A DNA stretch of 64,000 nt, from positions 715,517 through 779,516 of the forward strand of contig NZ_JBFAPI010000001.1 of assembly GCF_040676615.1 (NCBI RefSeq), read 5' to 3'. This document shows positions 25,547-33,433 of this stretch, piece after piece (within the stretch, counting starts at the first letter, position 1; every line of letters begins with the position of its first letter). Made by a program: the position numbers and the translations under genes. Below the pieces are notes generated by a model. The model did not search any database, was not told the origin of the DNA, and saw only the letters and a list, made by a program, of their open reading frames with translations. Source of the stretch: Asanoa sp040676615. Lineage in GTDB: Bacteria > Actinomycetota > Actinomycetes > Mycobacteriales > Micromonosporaceae.

Positions 25547-27087
25547 ATCGGCTTCGCGATGACGACGAACTGCTGCTGGCCGCCGCGCAGGTAGCGGATC
25601 AGGCCGCGGACGGCGCCGATCCCTTCCATCAGCGAGAAGATCGGCACCAGCAGGATGACCGCGATCCCTTCCCACCACCGGTATTTGGCGCGCCGGGAGA
25701 CGCTCACGTTGATCCGTAGCCCCTCGGAGTAGAGCCAGATGGCGTAGGCCATGTTGAGCGCCCAGATCGGCAGCACCAGCAGCGTGATCGGCACCGTGTC
25801 GAACGAGCCGAGCACCCAGCCGATCAGCAGGATCGTGCCGATGTGCTGCAGCGGGCTGATCACCCAGGTGAACGTCGAGTAGCCGATGTAGAGGCGGTCG
25901 CGCAGCGGGATCCGCTCGTCGAGCGCCAGCCCGATCAGGCCCCAGGCCCATCGCTCGCGTTGGCGGAAGAAGTCGCGCACGGTCGCCGGTGAGGCGCCGT
26001 AACAGCGGCCGGCGAACCAGGCGCTGCGGCCGGGGTAGCGGCGGCTGAAGACGAGCGCGAACTGGGCGTCTTCGACGATCGCCTCGGGACCGAAGTCCCA
26101 GCCGATCTCGGCCTCCACCGAGGCCCGCACGAGCAGCAACTCGCCGTGCACGCCGCCGAGCGGGTGGCCACTGCCGGTGAACGCCGAGTAGACCGTGACG
26201 TCGGCGATCGGCCGGCTCGCGTCGGCCAGCCAGGTCAGCTTGCTGCGGGCGTGCTCGCGGGGGTAGGTCAGGATGCCCTGCGCGAGGTGGCAGGCCTTGT
26301 CGCCGAGGCCGCGCTGCTGCTCGATGAGGCGGGCGATGGCGATCGCGGTGTCGAGGCCGACGCCGGTGTCGTCGTCCATGTGGAGCACCCAGACGTCGTC
26401 GCGGTCTTCGTGCTGGGCGATCCGCAACTCGTGGGCGTAGTTGTTGGCGCGCGACTTGAACTTGGTGCGGTTGACCGTGTGGTAGCTGCGCGGCACGGTG
26501 ACGACCCGGATGTAGCGGCTGATCTCGCCCAGCTTGTGGATCTTCTCAGCGGCCTCGCAGCCCTCTTCGATGACCACGTCGACGCGCAGCTTCGGGAAGC
26601 ACTCGGGCAGGTAGGTGATGTAGGAGTGGACGACCCGGTCGAGGGCCGGGTAGGTGTCGTTCCGGCCGATCGTCGGCACCACCACCACGAGCCGGTCGCG
26701 CGAGCGGATGACCGTGCCGTCCGCGGCGGTGAGCCGGTCGCGGCGCAGCCGCCGCCGGGTGACCAGGGCGCCGACCAGCCCGACGATCGTGCCGATCACC
26801 GGGTAGGTCCAGAGGATCGTCACCACGGCGCCGAGCGGGCCGGTCGAGTGGACGCTGAGCAGCAGGGTGATCGTCAGCACGGCGACGAACCAGACGGCGA
26901 GCGGCCACATCCGCGGCAGCCACCCGGCGTGCCGCTGCGCCATCGTGGTCGCCCGGGTCGTGATCGGCATCCGGACGGCCGGCATGACCTGTGTCTCGCC
27001 GTGGTGGGGGTGCTGCTGCTGGCGCGGGATGATCTGGGTGCGCTCACCCGGGTCGTCGCTGCGGGTGGCGGCGACGTGCGTGGTCAC
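25543..27087 (-). CDS. Membrane glycosyltransferase family 2, egghead-like
   Basis: GTG 27087 gives 514 residues and overlaps the preceding gene's stop as GTGA, behind a GGAAGGA site. Two membrane helices (about 60-110) precede a cytoplasmic GT2 domain with the metal-binding D238-DD240, the acceptor-site EDAQ and the processive-type QRERW motif; several C-terminal membrane helices follow. The order and FKSRANNYAHEL region resemble egghead/BRE-3, which is a beta-1,4-mannosyltransferase. It probably polymerises and exports a glycan across the membrane. Sugar specificity cannot be fixed by sequence alone. Confidence 0.82.
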   Translation of the reverse strand: MTTHVAATRSDDPGERTQIIPRQQQHPHHGETQVMPAVRMPITTRATTMAQRHAGWLPRMWPLAVWFVAVLTITLLLSVHSTGPLGAVVTILWTYPVIGTIVGLVGALVTRRRLRRDRLTAADGTVIRSRDRLVVVVPTIGRNDTYPALDRVVHSYITYLPECFPKLRVDVVIEEGCEAAEKIHKLGEISRYIRVVTVPRSYHTVNRTKFKSRANNYAHELRIAQHEDRDDVWVLHMDDDTGVGLDTAIAIARLIEQQRGLGDKACHLAQGILTYPREHARSKLTWLADASRPIADVTVYSAFTGSGHPLGGVHGELLLVRASVEAEIGWDFGPEAIVEDAQFALVFSRRYPGRSAWFAGRCYGASPATVRDFFRQRERWAWGLIGLALDERIPLRDRLYIGYSTFTWVISPLQHIGTILLIGWVLGSFDTVPITLLVLPIWALNMAYAIWLYSEGLRINVSVSRRAKYRWWEGIAVILLVPIFSLMEGIGAVRGLIRYLRGGQQQFVVIAKPI

Positions 27088-28664
27088 GAGGGGTCCTTCC
27101 GGGTCAGCAGCGCGACGGTGTAGCCCGTCGTCCACCAGCTGCCGGCGACATCATAACGTTCCTGCAGGACGGCCTTCTTGGTTCCGTCGAGCTCGTCGAG
27201 CGGCTCCTGGTAGTCGCCCAGCCGCAGCACCCAGATCCGCTTCGTGTCGCCGAGGCGGGCGGCCACGTCCTGGTGCTCGCTGGAGACCATCCAGCCGTCG
27301 GTACGCATCGGGCGGTCGACCAGCAGGTCGGTGGGGCGCTTCCCGGGCGGCAGGTAGTGCGCGATGACGTCGCGGTTGAGCACACCCGGGCCGCGGTCGG
27401 TGAGCCCGTAGACGATCCCGTCGCCCTGCTCGTAGTCGTGTTCGATCAGCGCGACGACGGCCTTGGTGTCCTGGTAGCGGAACGCGGGCTTGCGCACCTC
27501 GACCTGACCCGGCAGGGCGAGCACGGCCAGCGCGGCCATCGTCGCGATCGCCGTGACCAGCCCGCGCTTGGCGAGCAGGATGCCGACCAGCACGGCCCAG
27601 CCGACGATCGTGTAGAGCACGTAGCGCTGCTGCCAGATGTGGGTGACCGAACCGAGCGCCATCAGCAGCGCCACCGGCAGCAGGCCGAGGCAGATCGCCA
27701 CCACCGCGCCGCGCTCGCGGGAGATCGCCGCCATGCCAAGACCCATGATCGCGCCACCGATCAGCGCACCGCCGAAGAACTCCAGGCCGTAGGCCTCGAT
27801 GCCGTGCAGGTCGGTGAAGGGGATCCAGCCGATCTGGGTGCCCTGTTGCCGCCGGCCGATCAGCACGATGGGAATCAGCGGTAACAGCCCGGCGAACGCG
27901 CTGGGCGTCCAGCGCCACAGCAGCTTGCGGTGGGTGATCAGCACCGCCAGGCCGTGCGCGGCGAGCATCAGCAACGCGACCAGGTGCATCAGACCGACGG
28001 CGGCAACCGCGGCGGCGTACGCGAGCGCGATGCCGAGCGTGAAGCCGCCGAGCATCCGGATCAGCAGCAGCGTCGCCACCGCCGCGAAGAAGGTGGCCAG
28101 CGCGTAGGGCCGGGCCTCCTGCCCGAACCGCGTGGTGATCGGCAGGATCGCGAAGGTGAGCCCGGCGAGCAGGCCGATCTTGTGCGAGCCCAGCCGGTTG
28201 CCGATCAGGCCGACGACCGCCGCGGCGCCGGCCATCGCCAGCGTCGAGGGCAGCCGCAGCGACAGGTCGGAGTCGCCGAAGACGGTCGTCCAGAGGCGGA
28301 TCAGCACGTAGTAGGGGCCGATCGTCGCGTCGGTGCCCTTGAGCTGGAGCCACAACTCCGACCAGGAGACGGTGGTGTTGCCCCAGGTGGCCAACTCGTC
28401 GGCCCACAACCCGGCGCGGGTCAGGCTGATCAGGCACAGCGACAGGGTCGCGAGGGCCGGGGCGATCCAGGCGATCCGCGACTGCCAGGCCGCCCGGCGC
28501 CGGCGGCGCTCCTCTTCCTCCTGGCTCGGCGACTTGGGCAGCAACATGGTCGCGTCGGTCGGCGGGTCGAACGTGTTGACCATGCCGACCCGCCGGGGCA
28601 GCGGAATGTGCACCTCGCCGTTGGGCGTGGTCACCGGGAGCTGGGAGCGGGCCGGGCTAGTCAT
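27084..28664 (-). CDS. Polytopic GT39/ArnT-like glycosyltransferase
   Basis: The 526-residue protein starts at ATG 28664. After a short cytoplasmic tail rich in Glu/Arg there are about 11 hydrophobic helices. The first extracytoplasmic loop contains LWADELATWGNT, matching the acidic loop (D-E) of GT-C enzymes of the GT39/ArnT/PMT group, and FGQEARPYALATF is the second conserved motif. Such enzymes use polyprenyl-phosphate sugars outside the membrane. The C-terminal domain (about 420-526) is extracytoplasmic. It overlaps genes on both sides, so it is made together with the GT2 and oxidase. Confidence 0.82.
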   Translation of the reverse strand: MTSPARSQLPVTTPNGEVHIPLPRRVGMVNTFDPPTDATMLLPKSPSQEEEERRRRRAAWQSRIAWIAPALATLSLCLISLTRAGLWADELATWGNTTVSWSELWLQLKGTDATIGPYYVLIRLWTTVFGDSDLSLRLPSTLAMAGAAAVVGLIGNRLGSHKIGLLAGLTFAILPITTRFGQEARPYALATFFAAVATLLLIRMLGGFTLGIALAYAAAVAAVGLMHLVALLMLAAHGLAVLITHRKLLWRWTPSAFAGLLPLIPIVLIGRRQQGTQIGWIPFTDLHGIEAYGLEFFGGALIGGAIMGLGMAAISRERGAVVAICLGLLPVALLMALGSVTHIWQQRYVLYTIVGWAVLVGILLAKRGLVTAIATMAALAVLALPGQVEVRKPAFRYQDTKAVVALIEHDYEQGDGIVYGLTDRGPGVLNRDVIAHYLPPGKRPTDLLVDRPMRTDGWMVSSEHQDVAARLGDTKRIWVLRLGDYQEPLDELDGTKKAVLQERYDVAGSWWTTGYTVALLTRKDPS

Positions 28665-29202
28665 TCGGCCCACACGCGATGCCGTCGCCGTCGCGATCCA
28701 GGCCGTGCCGGTCGCGCCCGCCCGTGATCTTGAGCTGCTTGAACCCGCGGTCGCGGAGCCAGGCACATTTGTCGGTCACGCCGGACGGAAACTGCCATGG
28801 CACACAGACATCGCGGTCGCCGTAGGCGTGGTCACAGCCGTCGGTGCCCTCGGGGATGGTCACACCGGCGGTCGGCGACGGCCCGACCGCCCGCGGCTTC
28901 GCGTTGGGCTGGTCGGCGAACTCGTGGATGTAGGGCGGCGGCGCGCTGGCGGCGCCGGCCGGCTGCGGCTGGTCGCCGCCCGGGTCCGGCGCGGGGCCGC
29001 CCCCGGTGTCGGCGGCGGTGTCGTCGGCCGGCGCGGCGGCGGTGCTGCCGTCCCGCCAGAGGCCACCTCCGTCGCCACCGCCGGCCACGAGCAGGGCGGC
29101 GACGCCGACGACGAGCACCACCAGCACCGCCGCGATGCCGATGCGATCACGGCGGCTGCGACCCCGCACCCACCCGGCGAGGGCCTGGTACCAACGACTC
29201 AT
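28657..29202 (-). CDS. Membrane-anchored excalibur calcium-binding protein
   Basis: The 181-residue protein has a basic N terminus, one membrane helix (about 22-40, IGIAAVLVVLVVGVAALLV), a Pro/Ala/Gly-rich linker, and a C-terminal excalibur motif (LDRDGDGIAC), an EF-hand-like calcium loop with a paired cysteine. Two further cysteines (GCDHAYGDRDVC) suggest a disulfide. The domain should be extracytoplasmic. Its ATG overlaps the oxidase stop (ATGA), and its 3' end overlaps the GT39-like gene by 8 bases. It may be a calcium-stabilised accessory of the glycan machinery. Confidence 0.8.
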   Translation of the reverse strand: MSRWYQALAGWVRGRSRRDRIGIAAVLVVLVVGVAALLVAGGGDGGGLWRDGSTAAAPADDTAADTGGGPAPDPGGDQPQPAGAASAPPPYIHEFADQPNAKPRAVGPSPTAGVTIPEGTDGCDHAYGDRDVCVPWQFPSGVTDKCAWLRDRGFKQLKITGGRDRHGLDRDGDGIACGPND

Positions 29203-31304
29203 CCGAGCTTGACCCACTTGGCGACCGACGGCACACCGCTGGCGTTGTGGACGAAGAGCATGTACCACCCGGGCGGAGCCATGTTGGGGTTGCTCGTCAC
29301 GTTCAGGTCGATGGTGTTGGTGCCCTTGATCGACAGCGGCAACTCGACGAACCGCTGGTTGGGGTCGGACGAGTGGGTCACGGCCGCCGGCCGGATCAGC
29401 GAGGCCCGGGTGATCGCCGAGTCGGTGGTGATCCGCTGCGTGCTGCCGTACGCCCAGTTGGTGTTGGCCACGGTCTTGATCTGCGGCCGGGCGCCCTTGA
29501 ACAGGTAGGGCGGCGAGTAGATGGAGATCCGGGTGTCGAACGTGGCGTTGCCCGGGTTGTCGCCGACCGCCATCACCCGCCCGTCGGGCAGCAGGAACGC
29601 CGACGAGTGGTAGGTGCGCGGCACCGGGTCGGTGGCCATGCCGGACTTGAAGGTGTTGGTGGTCGGGTCGAAGATCGACGCCTCGAAGACGGGGTCGGCC
29701 CGGTTGTGCATGCCGCCGCCGGTCTCGAAGACGGTGCCGTCGGGCAGCGCCACCAGCGAGACGTACATCTTGCCCTGGTCACCGGTCTGCGGCGCGCCGC
29801 CGGTCAGCGTGCCCTGCGGCAGCAGCGGACCGGGCTGGTAGCGCGGGCTGGCCGCCTTCAGGTCGATGATGTCGGTCGACCGGCCGGCGGTGGCGCCCGT
29901 GTCGCCGTTGCCGCCGCCCACGGTGAGGACGCGCTGCTGCTGGGCGGGCGGGAGCAGCACGCTCATCGACTGGTCGCGCTCGTCCTTGTTCTGCAGGCCC
30001 GGGACGTCGGTGATGGTGCCGGCGCCGTAGTTGTAGATGGACGCGCCGGTGCCGGGCAGGCCGTTGCCGAACGTGTGGCTGCCGGTGTAGAACAGCCGGC
30101 CGTCCTGCATCAGCACCATCGACGGGTAGAGACCCCACCATGCCCAGGTCTGCTTCGTCTGGTCCATCGGCAGCCACTTCTTCTGGGCCGCGCTGAAGTA
30201 GTCGGTGGTCGTGGTGCCGGTGGAGTCTTCGCCGAGGCCGCCGAGCGAGATGATGTCGCCGTTGCCGAGCATCGTGGCCGACGGGTACCAGTGGCCGGCC
30301 AGCATGTCGTTGACCCGGGTGTATTTGTTGGTGGCCGGGTCGAAGATGTAGGAGTTCTTCAACCCCTTGTAGCCCACGGTGCCGTCGGCGCTCGGATAGT
30401 CCTTGTTGCCGCCCATCACCAGCACCTTGCCGTCGCTCAACTGCACGTGCCCGGAGCAGAACAGGTCGACCGGCGTGGCGACGTTGGTGAAGGTGCCGTT
30501 GGCCGGGTCGTAGACGGCGGTCTTGAACGTGCCCGCGGCGAACGCGTTGGGGTCGTTGCCGGAGCCGGCCACGAGCAGCACCTTGCCGTTGTTGAGCACC
30601 ACCGAGTGGATGCCGCGCACGGTCGCCTGGTAGGGCATGACCGCCCATTTGCCCTTGGTGCACCCGGTGGCGTCGGTGCAGCCCTTGGGGGTGGCCGGCG
30701 CGGTGACCGCGCCGTACATCGCGTAGTCGTCGGTGATCAGCGTGCCGACGCCGTAGATGCTCACACCCCAGGTGATCTGGTCGGTGTTGGCCGGAATCGG
30801 GGGAGTGCGCACCGTTTTGTGGGCCCAGGCGGTGGTGGCCGGAAGCGTCGCCGGGTCGAGCCAGTACTGCCAGCCGGCCTGCGTGTCGTGACGGAACAGC
30901 GTCATCGCGTTGGCCGCGGTGGTCGACTTGTAATAGACCGAAAGGTCGTATTGGCTGCCCACGCTGACACGGGGCGCGCACTGCCCGTTCTCCAGCATCA
31001 TCGCCTTGCGGTCACCCGAATTGAGGGCGGTGATGGCGATCTTCAGGGCCTTGCCGCCACTGTGCGCGTCGGCCGTGGTGCCGATCGTGAAGGCGTTGTC
31101 GCCCTGACCGGACTTCTCCCAGCAGGTGGGGAAGCCGTCGGTGCCGACCTGCTCCACGCCAGGGTTGGACACGAGATTGGTCACGGCGGCCTGCGCCGGT
31201 CTGGCGACCAGGCCGACGGTCAGCAGGAGAGTGAGGGCGAGCAGCCGGCCGAGTCCACGGCGGAGCTCCGGGCTGAACAGCGGAACGGCTCTAGCGGGAG
31301 GCAC
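29199..31304 (-). CDS. Copper-radical oxidase (galactose oxidase/GlxA-like)
   Basis: GTG 31304 with an AGGAGA site gives 701 residues and a clean export signal ending near PAQA-A. Residues about 41-190 look like a carbohydrate-binding domain; a kelch propeller and a C-terminal DUF1929 domain follow. All galactose-oxidase copper/radical residues appear present: C283 (LFCSGH) to crosslink Y340 (WYPSA), Y565-H566 (TYHSS) and H644 (VTHSS). It should oxidise a primary alcohol of a sugar, making aldehyde and peroxide outside the cell. Streptomyces GlxA does this for tip-glycan deposition with a GT2 partner; here it leads an operon with a different GT2. Confidence 0.87.
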   Translation of the reverse strand: MPPARAVPLFSPELRRGLGRLLALTLLLTVGLVARPAQAAVTNLVSNPGVEQVGTDGFPTCWEKSGQGDNAFTIGTTADAHSGGKALKIAITALNSGDRKAMMLENGQCAPRVSVGSQYDLSVYYKSTTAANAMTLFRHDTQAGWQYWLDPATLPATTAWAHKTVRTPPIPANTDQITWGVSIYGVGTLITDDYAMYGAVTAPATPKGCTDATGCTKGKWAVMPYQATVRGIHSVVLNNGKVLLVAGSGNDPNAFAAGTFKTAVYDPANGTFTNVATPVDLFCSGHVQLSDGKVLVMGGNKDYPSADGTVGYKGLKNSYIFDPATNKYTRVNDMLAGHWYPSATMLGNGDIISLGGLGEDSTGTTTTDYFSAAQKKWLPMDQTKQTWAWWGLYPSMVLMQDGRLFYTGSHTFGNGLPGTGASIYNYGAGTITDVPGLQNKDERDQSMSVLLPPAQQQRVLTVGGGNGDTGATAGRSTDIIDLKAASPRYQPGPLLPQGTLTGGAPQTGDQGKMYVSLVALPDGTVFETGGGMHNRADPVFEASIFDPTTNTFKSGMATDPVPRTYHSSAFLLPDGRVMAVGDNPGNATFDTRISIYSPPYLFKGARPQIKTVANTNWAYGSTQRITTDSAITRASLIRPAAVTHSSDPNQRFVELPLSIKGTNTIDLNVTSNPNMAPPGWYMLFVHNASGVPSVAKWVKLG

Positions 31305-31344
31305 TGCGTCTCCTGTCGATCCTCGTCTACCTGGGCCGTTCCGC

Positions 31345-31373
31345 AGGTTACCGGTCATCGCCGTCCTGGCCAA
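31345..31373 (-). promoter_or_regulatory. Putative promoter of the glycan operon
   Basis: On the minus strand TTGGCC (31373-31368) and TAACCT (31350-31345) are separated by exactly 17 bases, resembling -35 and -10 boxes of a housekeeping promoter. It lies about 40 bases before the oxidase start. Chance occurrence cannot be excluded. Confidence 0.35.
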
Positions 31374-31546
31374 CATGGGTTTGTCTGTCGCATTCCGATG
31401 CACACAGCGGGTACGTCGTTGCCTCCGAACCGTTGCGTTGCAGGGCGATTGGTCGGTATTCGCCGGGATTGCGCGGGCTGGCCGTGGTCCGCGATCCGCG
31501 GCAACCTCGGCGCGCACTCTCTCCGTCCCTTCAGCATGAGGTGCAG

Positions 31547-31744
31547 ATGAACCGGATGGCGGTCGCCGACGAGGCGGCGTTCCACGACCACGTGAGCGCG
31601 CGCATGCCCGGCTGGCGGCGCATGTGCCGCGACTGGCATCTAGCCGACGACCTCGTGGCAACCACTCTCTTCGGGGCCACCATCCGGTCCGAGCCGCCGC
31701 CACCATACACAGTGGACGCACTGTCCGCCCGGGCCGGATGTTGA
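31547..31744 (+). pseudogene. Truncated sigma-70 (ECF/SigE-like) N-terminal relic
   Basis: After a GAGGTG site the ATG opens a 65-codon frame. Its first 45 residues resemble region 2 of actinobacterial SigE-type sigma factors (AAFHDHVSARMPGWRRM, then DWHLADDLVATTL where intact genes read GDxxLAEDLVQ). The frame then loses similarity and stops. Region 4 is absent, so it cannot be a working sigma factor. It is probably a deletion remnant joined to the tail described next. Confidence 0.5.
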
Positions 31745-31800
31745 CGGTCGACCAGGTGCTGGCCGTCGCCACCGACCCCGGGGTGTCCTTCTACCCCTGA
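31738..31800 (+). pseudogene. 3' relic of a sigma-associated membrane protein
   Basis: The 20-codon tail (LTVDQVLAVATDPGVSFYP) resembles the C-terminal end of proteins encoded after SigE-type sigma genes in actinomycetes. Its ATG overlaps the stop of the sigma relic, which fits an internal deletion that removed most of both genes. It extends 10 bases past the PadR stop on the other strand. Evidence is weak because the segment is very short. Confidence 0.3.
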
Positions 31801-32387
31801 GCCGCCGCGAGCCGGGCGAGTTCCTCGTGGTCCCAGGTGAACGAGCCGTCGCGCAGGGCCGACAGAACGCCTTCGACCCAGGTCAGCTCGGCCTGGGTCA
31901 TGGCGTGGCCGTATTCGGCCTCGATCATGACGATCCGGGGCAGCGGGTAGCCGCCCAGCTCGGCCTCGTGCTCGGCGAGCTGCGTGGCCAGCCGCTCGCG
32001 TCGCTCCTCCAGCAGGTTCATCGTGGTCTGCGGGGTGAGCATCAGCAGGAACGAGAGCGCGGCCGGGAACTCCGGGAACTCGTTGCGCGGGGTGGAGACG
32101 ATCTCGGCAAGCCATTGCCGCGTGGCCGCCCGCCCCGCGTCGGTGATCTCGTAGGTGGTGCGCTCGGGGTAGCGCTCGTCGCGGTCGGTGCCGCTCGCGG
32201 TGATCAGCCCGGCCTCGTCGAGTCGCTCGATCATCCGGTAGAGGCTGGCGCGCTGGCCGACGTTGACGACCTTGTCCTTGCCCCATTGCTTGACGAGCCG
32301 CTGGATCCCATAGGGATGCATGGGTCCGTTTTCCAGCAGGCTGAGGATCGCGAGCGCCAACGGCGAGCGGCGGAAGGTCGATGTCAC
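31791..32387 (-). CDS. PadR-family transcriptional regulator
   Basis: The 198-residue protein has the PadR winged helix at its N terminus (LALAILSLLENGPMHPYGI, RASLYRMIERLDEAGLI, YEITDAGR) and a longer C-terminal helical dimerisation domain, as in subfamily-1 members with Vir_act_alpha_C. PadR proteins are usually repressors relieved by small ligands. It is divergent from an alpha/beta hydrolase gene, and the 76-bp gap contains a near-ideal palindromic operator. It probably represses both itself and the hydrolase. Confidence 0.9.
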   Translation of the reverse strand: MTSTFRRSPLALAILSLLENGPMHPYGIQRLVKQWGKDKVVNVGQRASLYRMIERLDEAGLITASGTDRDERYPERTTYEITDAGRAATRQWLAEIVSTPRNEFPEFPAALSFLLMLTPQTTMNLLEERRERLATQLAEHEAELGGYPLPRIVMIEAEYGHAMTQAELTWVEGVLSALRDGSFTWDHEELARLAAAQG

Positions 32388-32423
32388 CGCTCCACGGTAG
32401 CAGTGAAATCAGTTTCATCAAGA

Positions 32424-32442
32424 CTAGTTGCAGTGCAACTAG
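32424..32442. promoter_or_regulatory. PadR operator: perfect 9-bp palindrome
   Basis: CTAGTTGCA and TGCAACTAG form a perfect inverted repeat around one central base, and a third half-site TGCAACTA recurs at 32449-32456. A -10-like TAGAAT (32440-32445) for the hydrolase overlaps the right arm, so a bound repressor would block the promoter. Confidence 0.75.
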
Positions 32443-32463
32443 AATCCGTGCAACTATCTTCCC

Positions 32464-33366
32464 ATGACGAACACCGCTAACGCGCCGCTGACGATGACCA
32501 CCGGCTCGGTCGAATCACGTGACGGCACCCGCATCGGCTACCTCAAGGTCGGCCACGGCCCGGCCGTCATCCTGCTGCACGGCAGCATGGAATCCGCCCG
32601 GAGCCACACGCTGCTGGCCCAGGAGCTGGCCGCCGACTTCACCGTCTACCTGCCGGACCGCCGCGGTCGCGGGCTGTCCGGTCCGCACCGCCCCGACCAC
32701 GGCATCGACACCGAGATCGACGACCTGGCGGCCCTGCTCGACGCGTCCGGCGCGGAGCGGGTGTTCGGCGTCAGCGCGGGCGGCGTGATCGCCATCGAGG
32801 CGGCCCGCCGGCTGCCGGCGATCCGCAAGGCCGCGCTCTACGAGCCGGCGCTGATCACCGACGGCGGCACCCGGCACACCGCCTGGCTGAGCCGCTTCGA
32901 GCAGGAGATGGCCCGCGGCGACGTGGCCGCCGCGATGATCACCAGCATGTACGGCCTGGAACTGGCGCCGCCGGTCTTCAGGATCATGCCGCGCGGGCTG
33001 CTGGCCGCGCTCACCACCAAGCTGATGAACGCCGAGGACAGGAAGGCGGCCCCTGACGACATCACGATGCGCAAGCTGGCACCGACCATCTACTACGACG
33101 GCGTGCTCCTGGCCGAGCTGTCGGGCGCGATCGACTCGTTCCGCGACGTCAAGGCCGACGTGCTGCTGATGGGCGGCTCCAAGGGCCTGGGCTGGCTCGC
33201 ACCGGCCCGCGACGCCCTGGCCGCGACCCTCCCGCACAGCCGCCGCGTCGAGTTCCCAGGTTTCGACCACGGCGCGTCCAGCGACCCGAGCAACACCAAC
33301 CAGAGCGGCAAGCCGGAGATCGTCGCCCGCGTCGCCCAGGAGATCCGCTCCTTCTTCGCGGGTTAG
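32464..33366 (+). CDS. Alpha/beta hydrolase
   Basis: The 300-residue protein has the alpha/beta hydrolase fold: oxyanion-site HG (39-40, VILLHGSM), nucleophile elbow G-V-S104-A-G, and a late His in FPGFDHGAS; the acid is probably the Asp in FRDVKADVLLMGG. A cap region lies between about 140 and 225. No signal peptide, so cytoplasmic. Substrate is unknown; esters or lactones are typical. It is divergent from the PadR gene and shares its operator, suggesting that the substrate or a related xenobiotic is the inducer. Confidence 0.87.
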   Translation: MTNTANAPLTMTTGSVESRDGTRIGYLKVGHGPAVILLHGSMESARSHTLLAQELAADFTVYLPDRRGRGLSGPHRPDHGIDTEIDDLAALLDASGAERVFGVSAGGVIAIEAARRLPAIRKAALYEPALITDGGTRHTAWLSRFEQEMARGDVAAAMITSMYGLELAPPVFRIMPRGLLAALTTKLMNAEDRKAAPDDITMRKLAPTIYYDGVLLAELSGAIDSFRDVKADVLLMGGSKGLGWLAPARDALAATLPHSRRVEFPGFDHGASSDPSNTNQSGKPEIVARVAQEIRSFFAG

Positions 33367-33433
33367 GCCGTGTCCTGTCGATCGTCGCGGCCTGCGACGG
33401 GCCGTCTCGGCTCACGATGATCGACAGGGCCTA
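33364..33433. terminator. Long imperfect hairpin between convergent genes
   Basis: CCTGTCGATCGTC (33374-33386) pairs with GATGATCGACAGG (33416-33428) with one mismatch, extended by TAGGCC (33364-33369) and GGCCTA (33428-33433) across a 4-base bulge. The outer ends contain the stop codons of both convergent genes, so the structure probably ends transcription from both sides. Confidence 0.65.

Larger units (their letters stand above)
31305..31790. other. 486-bp stretch without an intact gene
   Basis: The left part (31305-31546) holds only the putative promoter of the minus-strand oxidase operon and is less GC-rich than its surroundings. The right part holds two short plus-strand relics described separately. 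Nothing else was recognised. Confidence 0.6.

Noticed and set aside
28797..31550. Plus-strand open frame of 917 codons opposite the copper oxidase
   Set aside because: The opposite strand carries a complete oxidase with all active-site residues; this frame has only basic low-complexity sequence.
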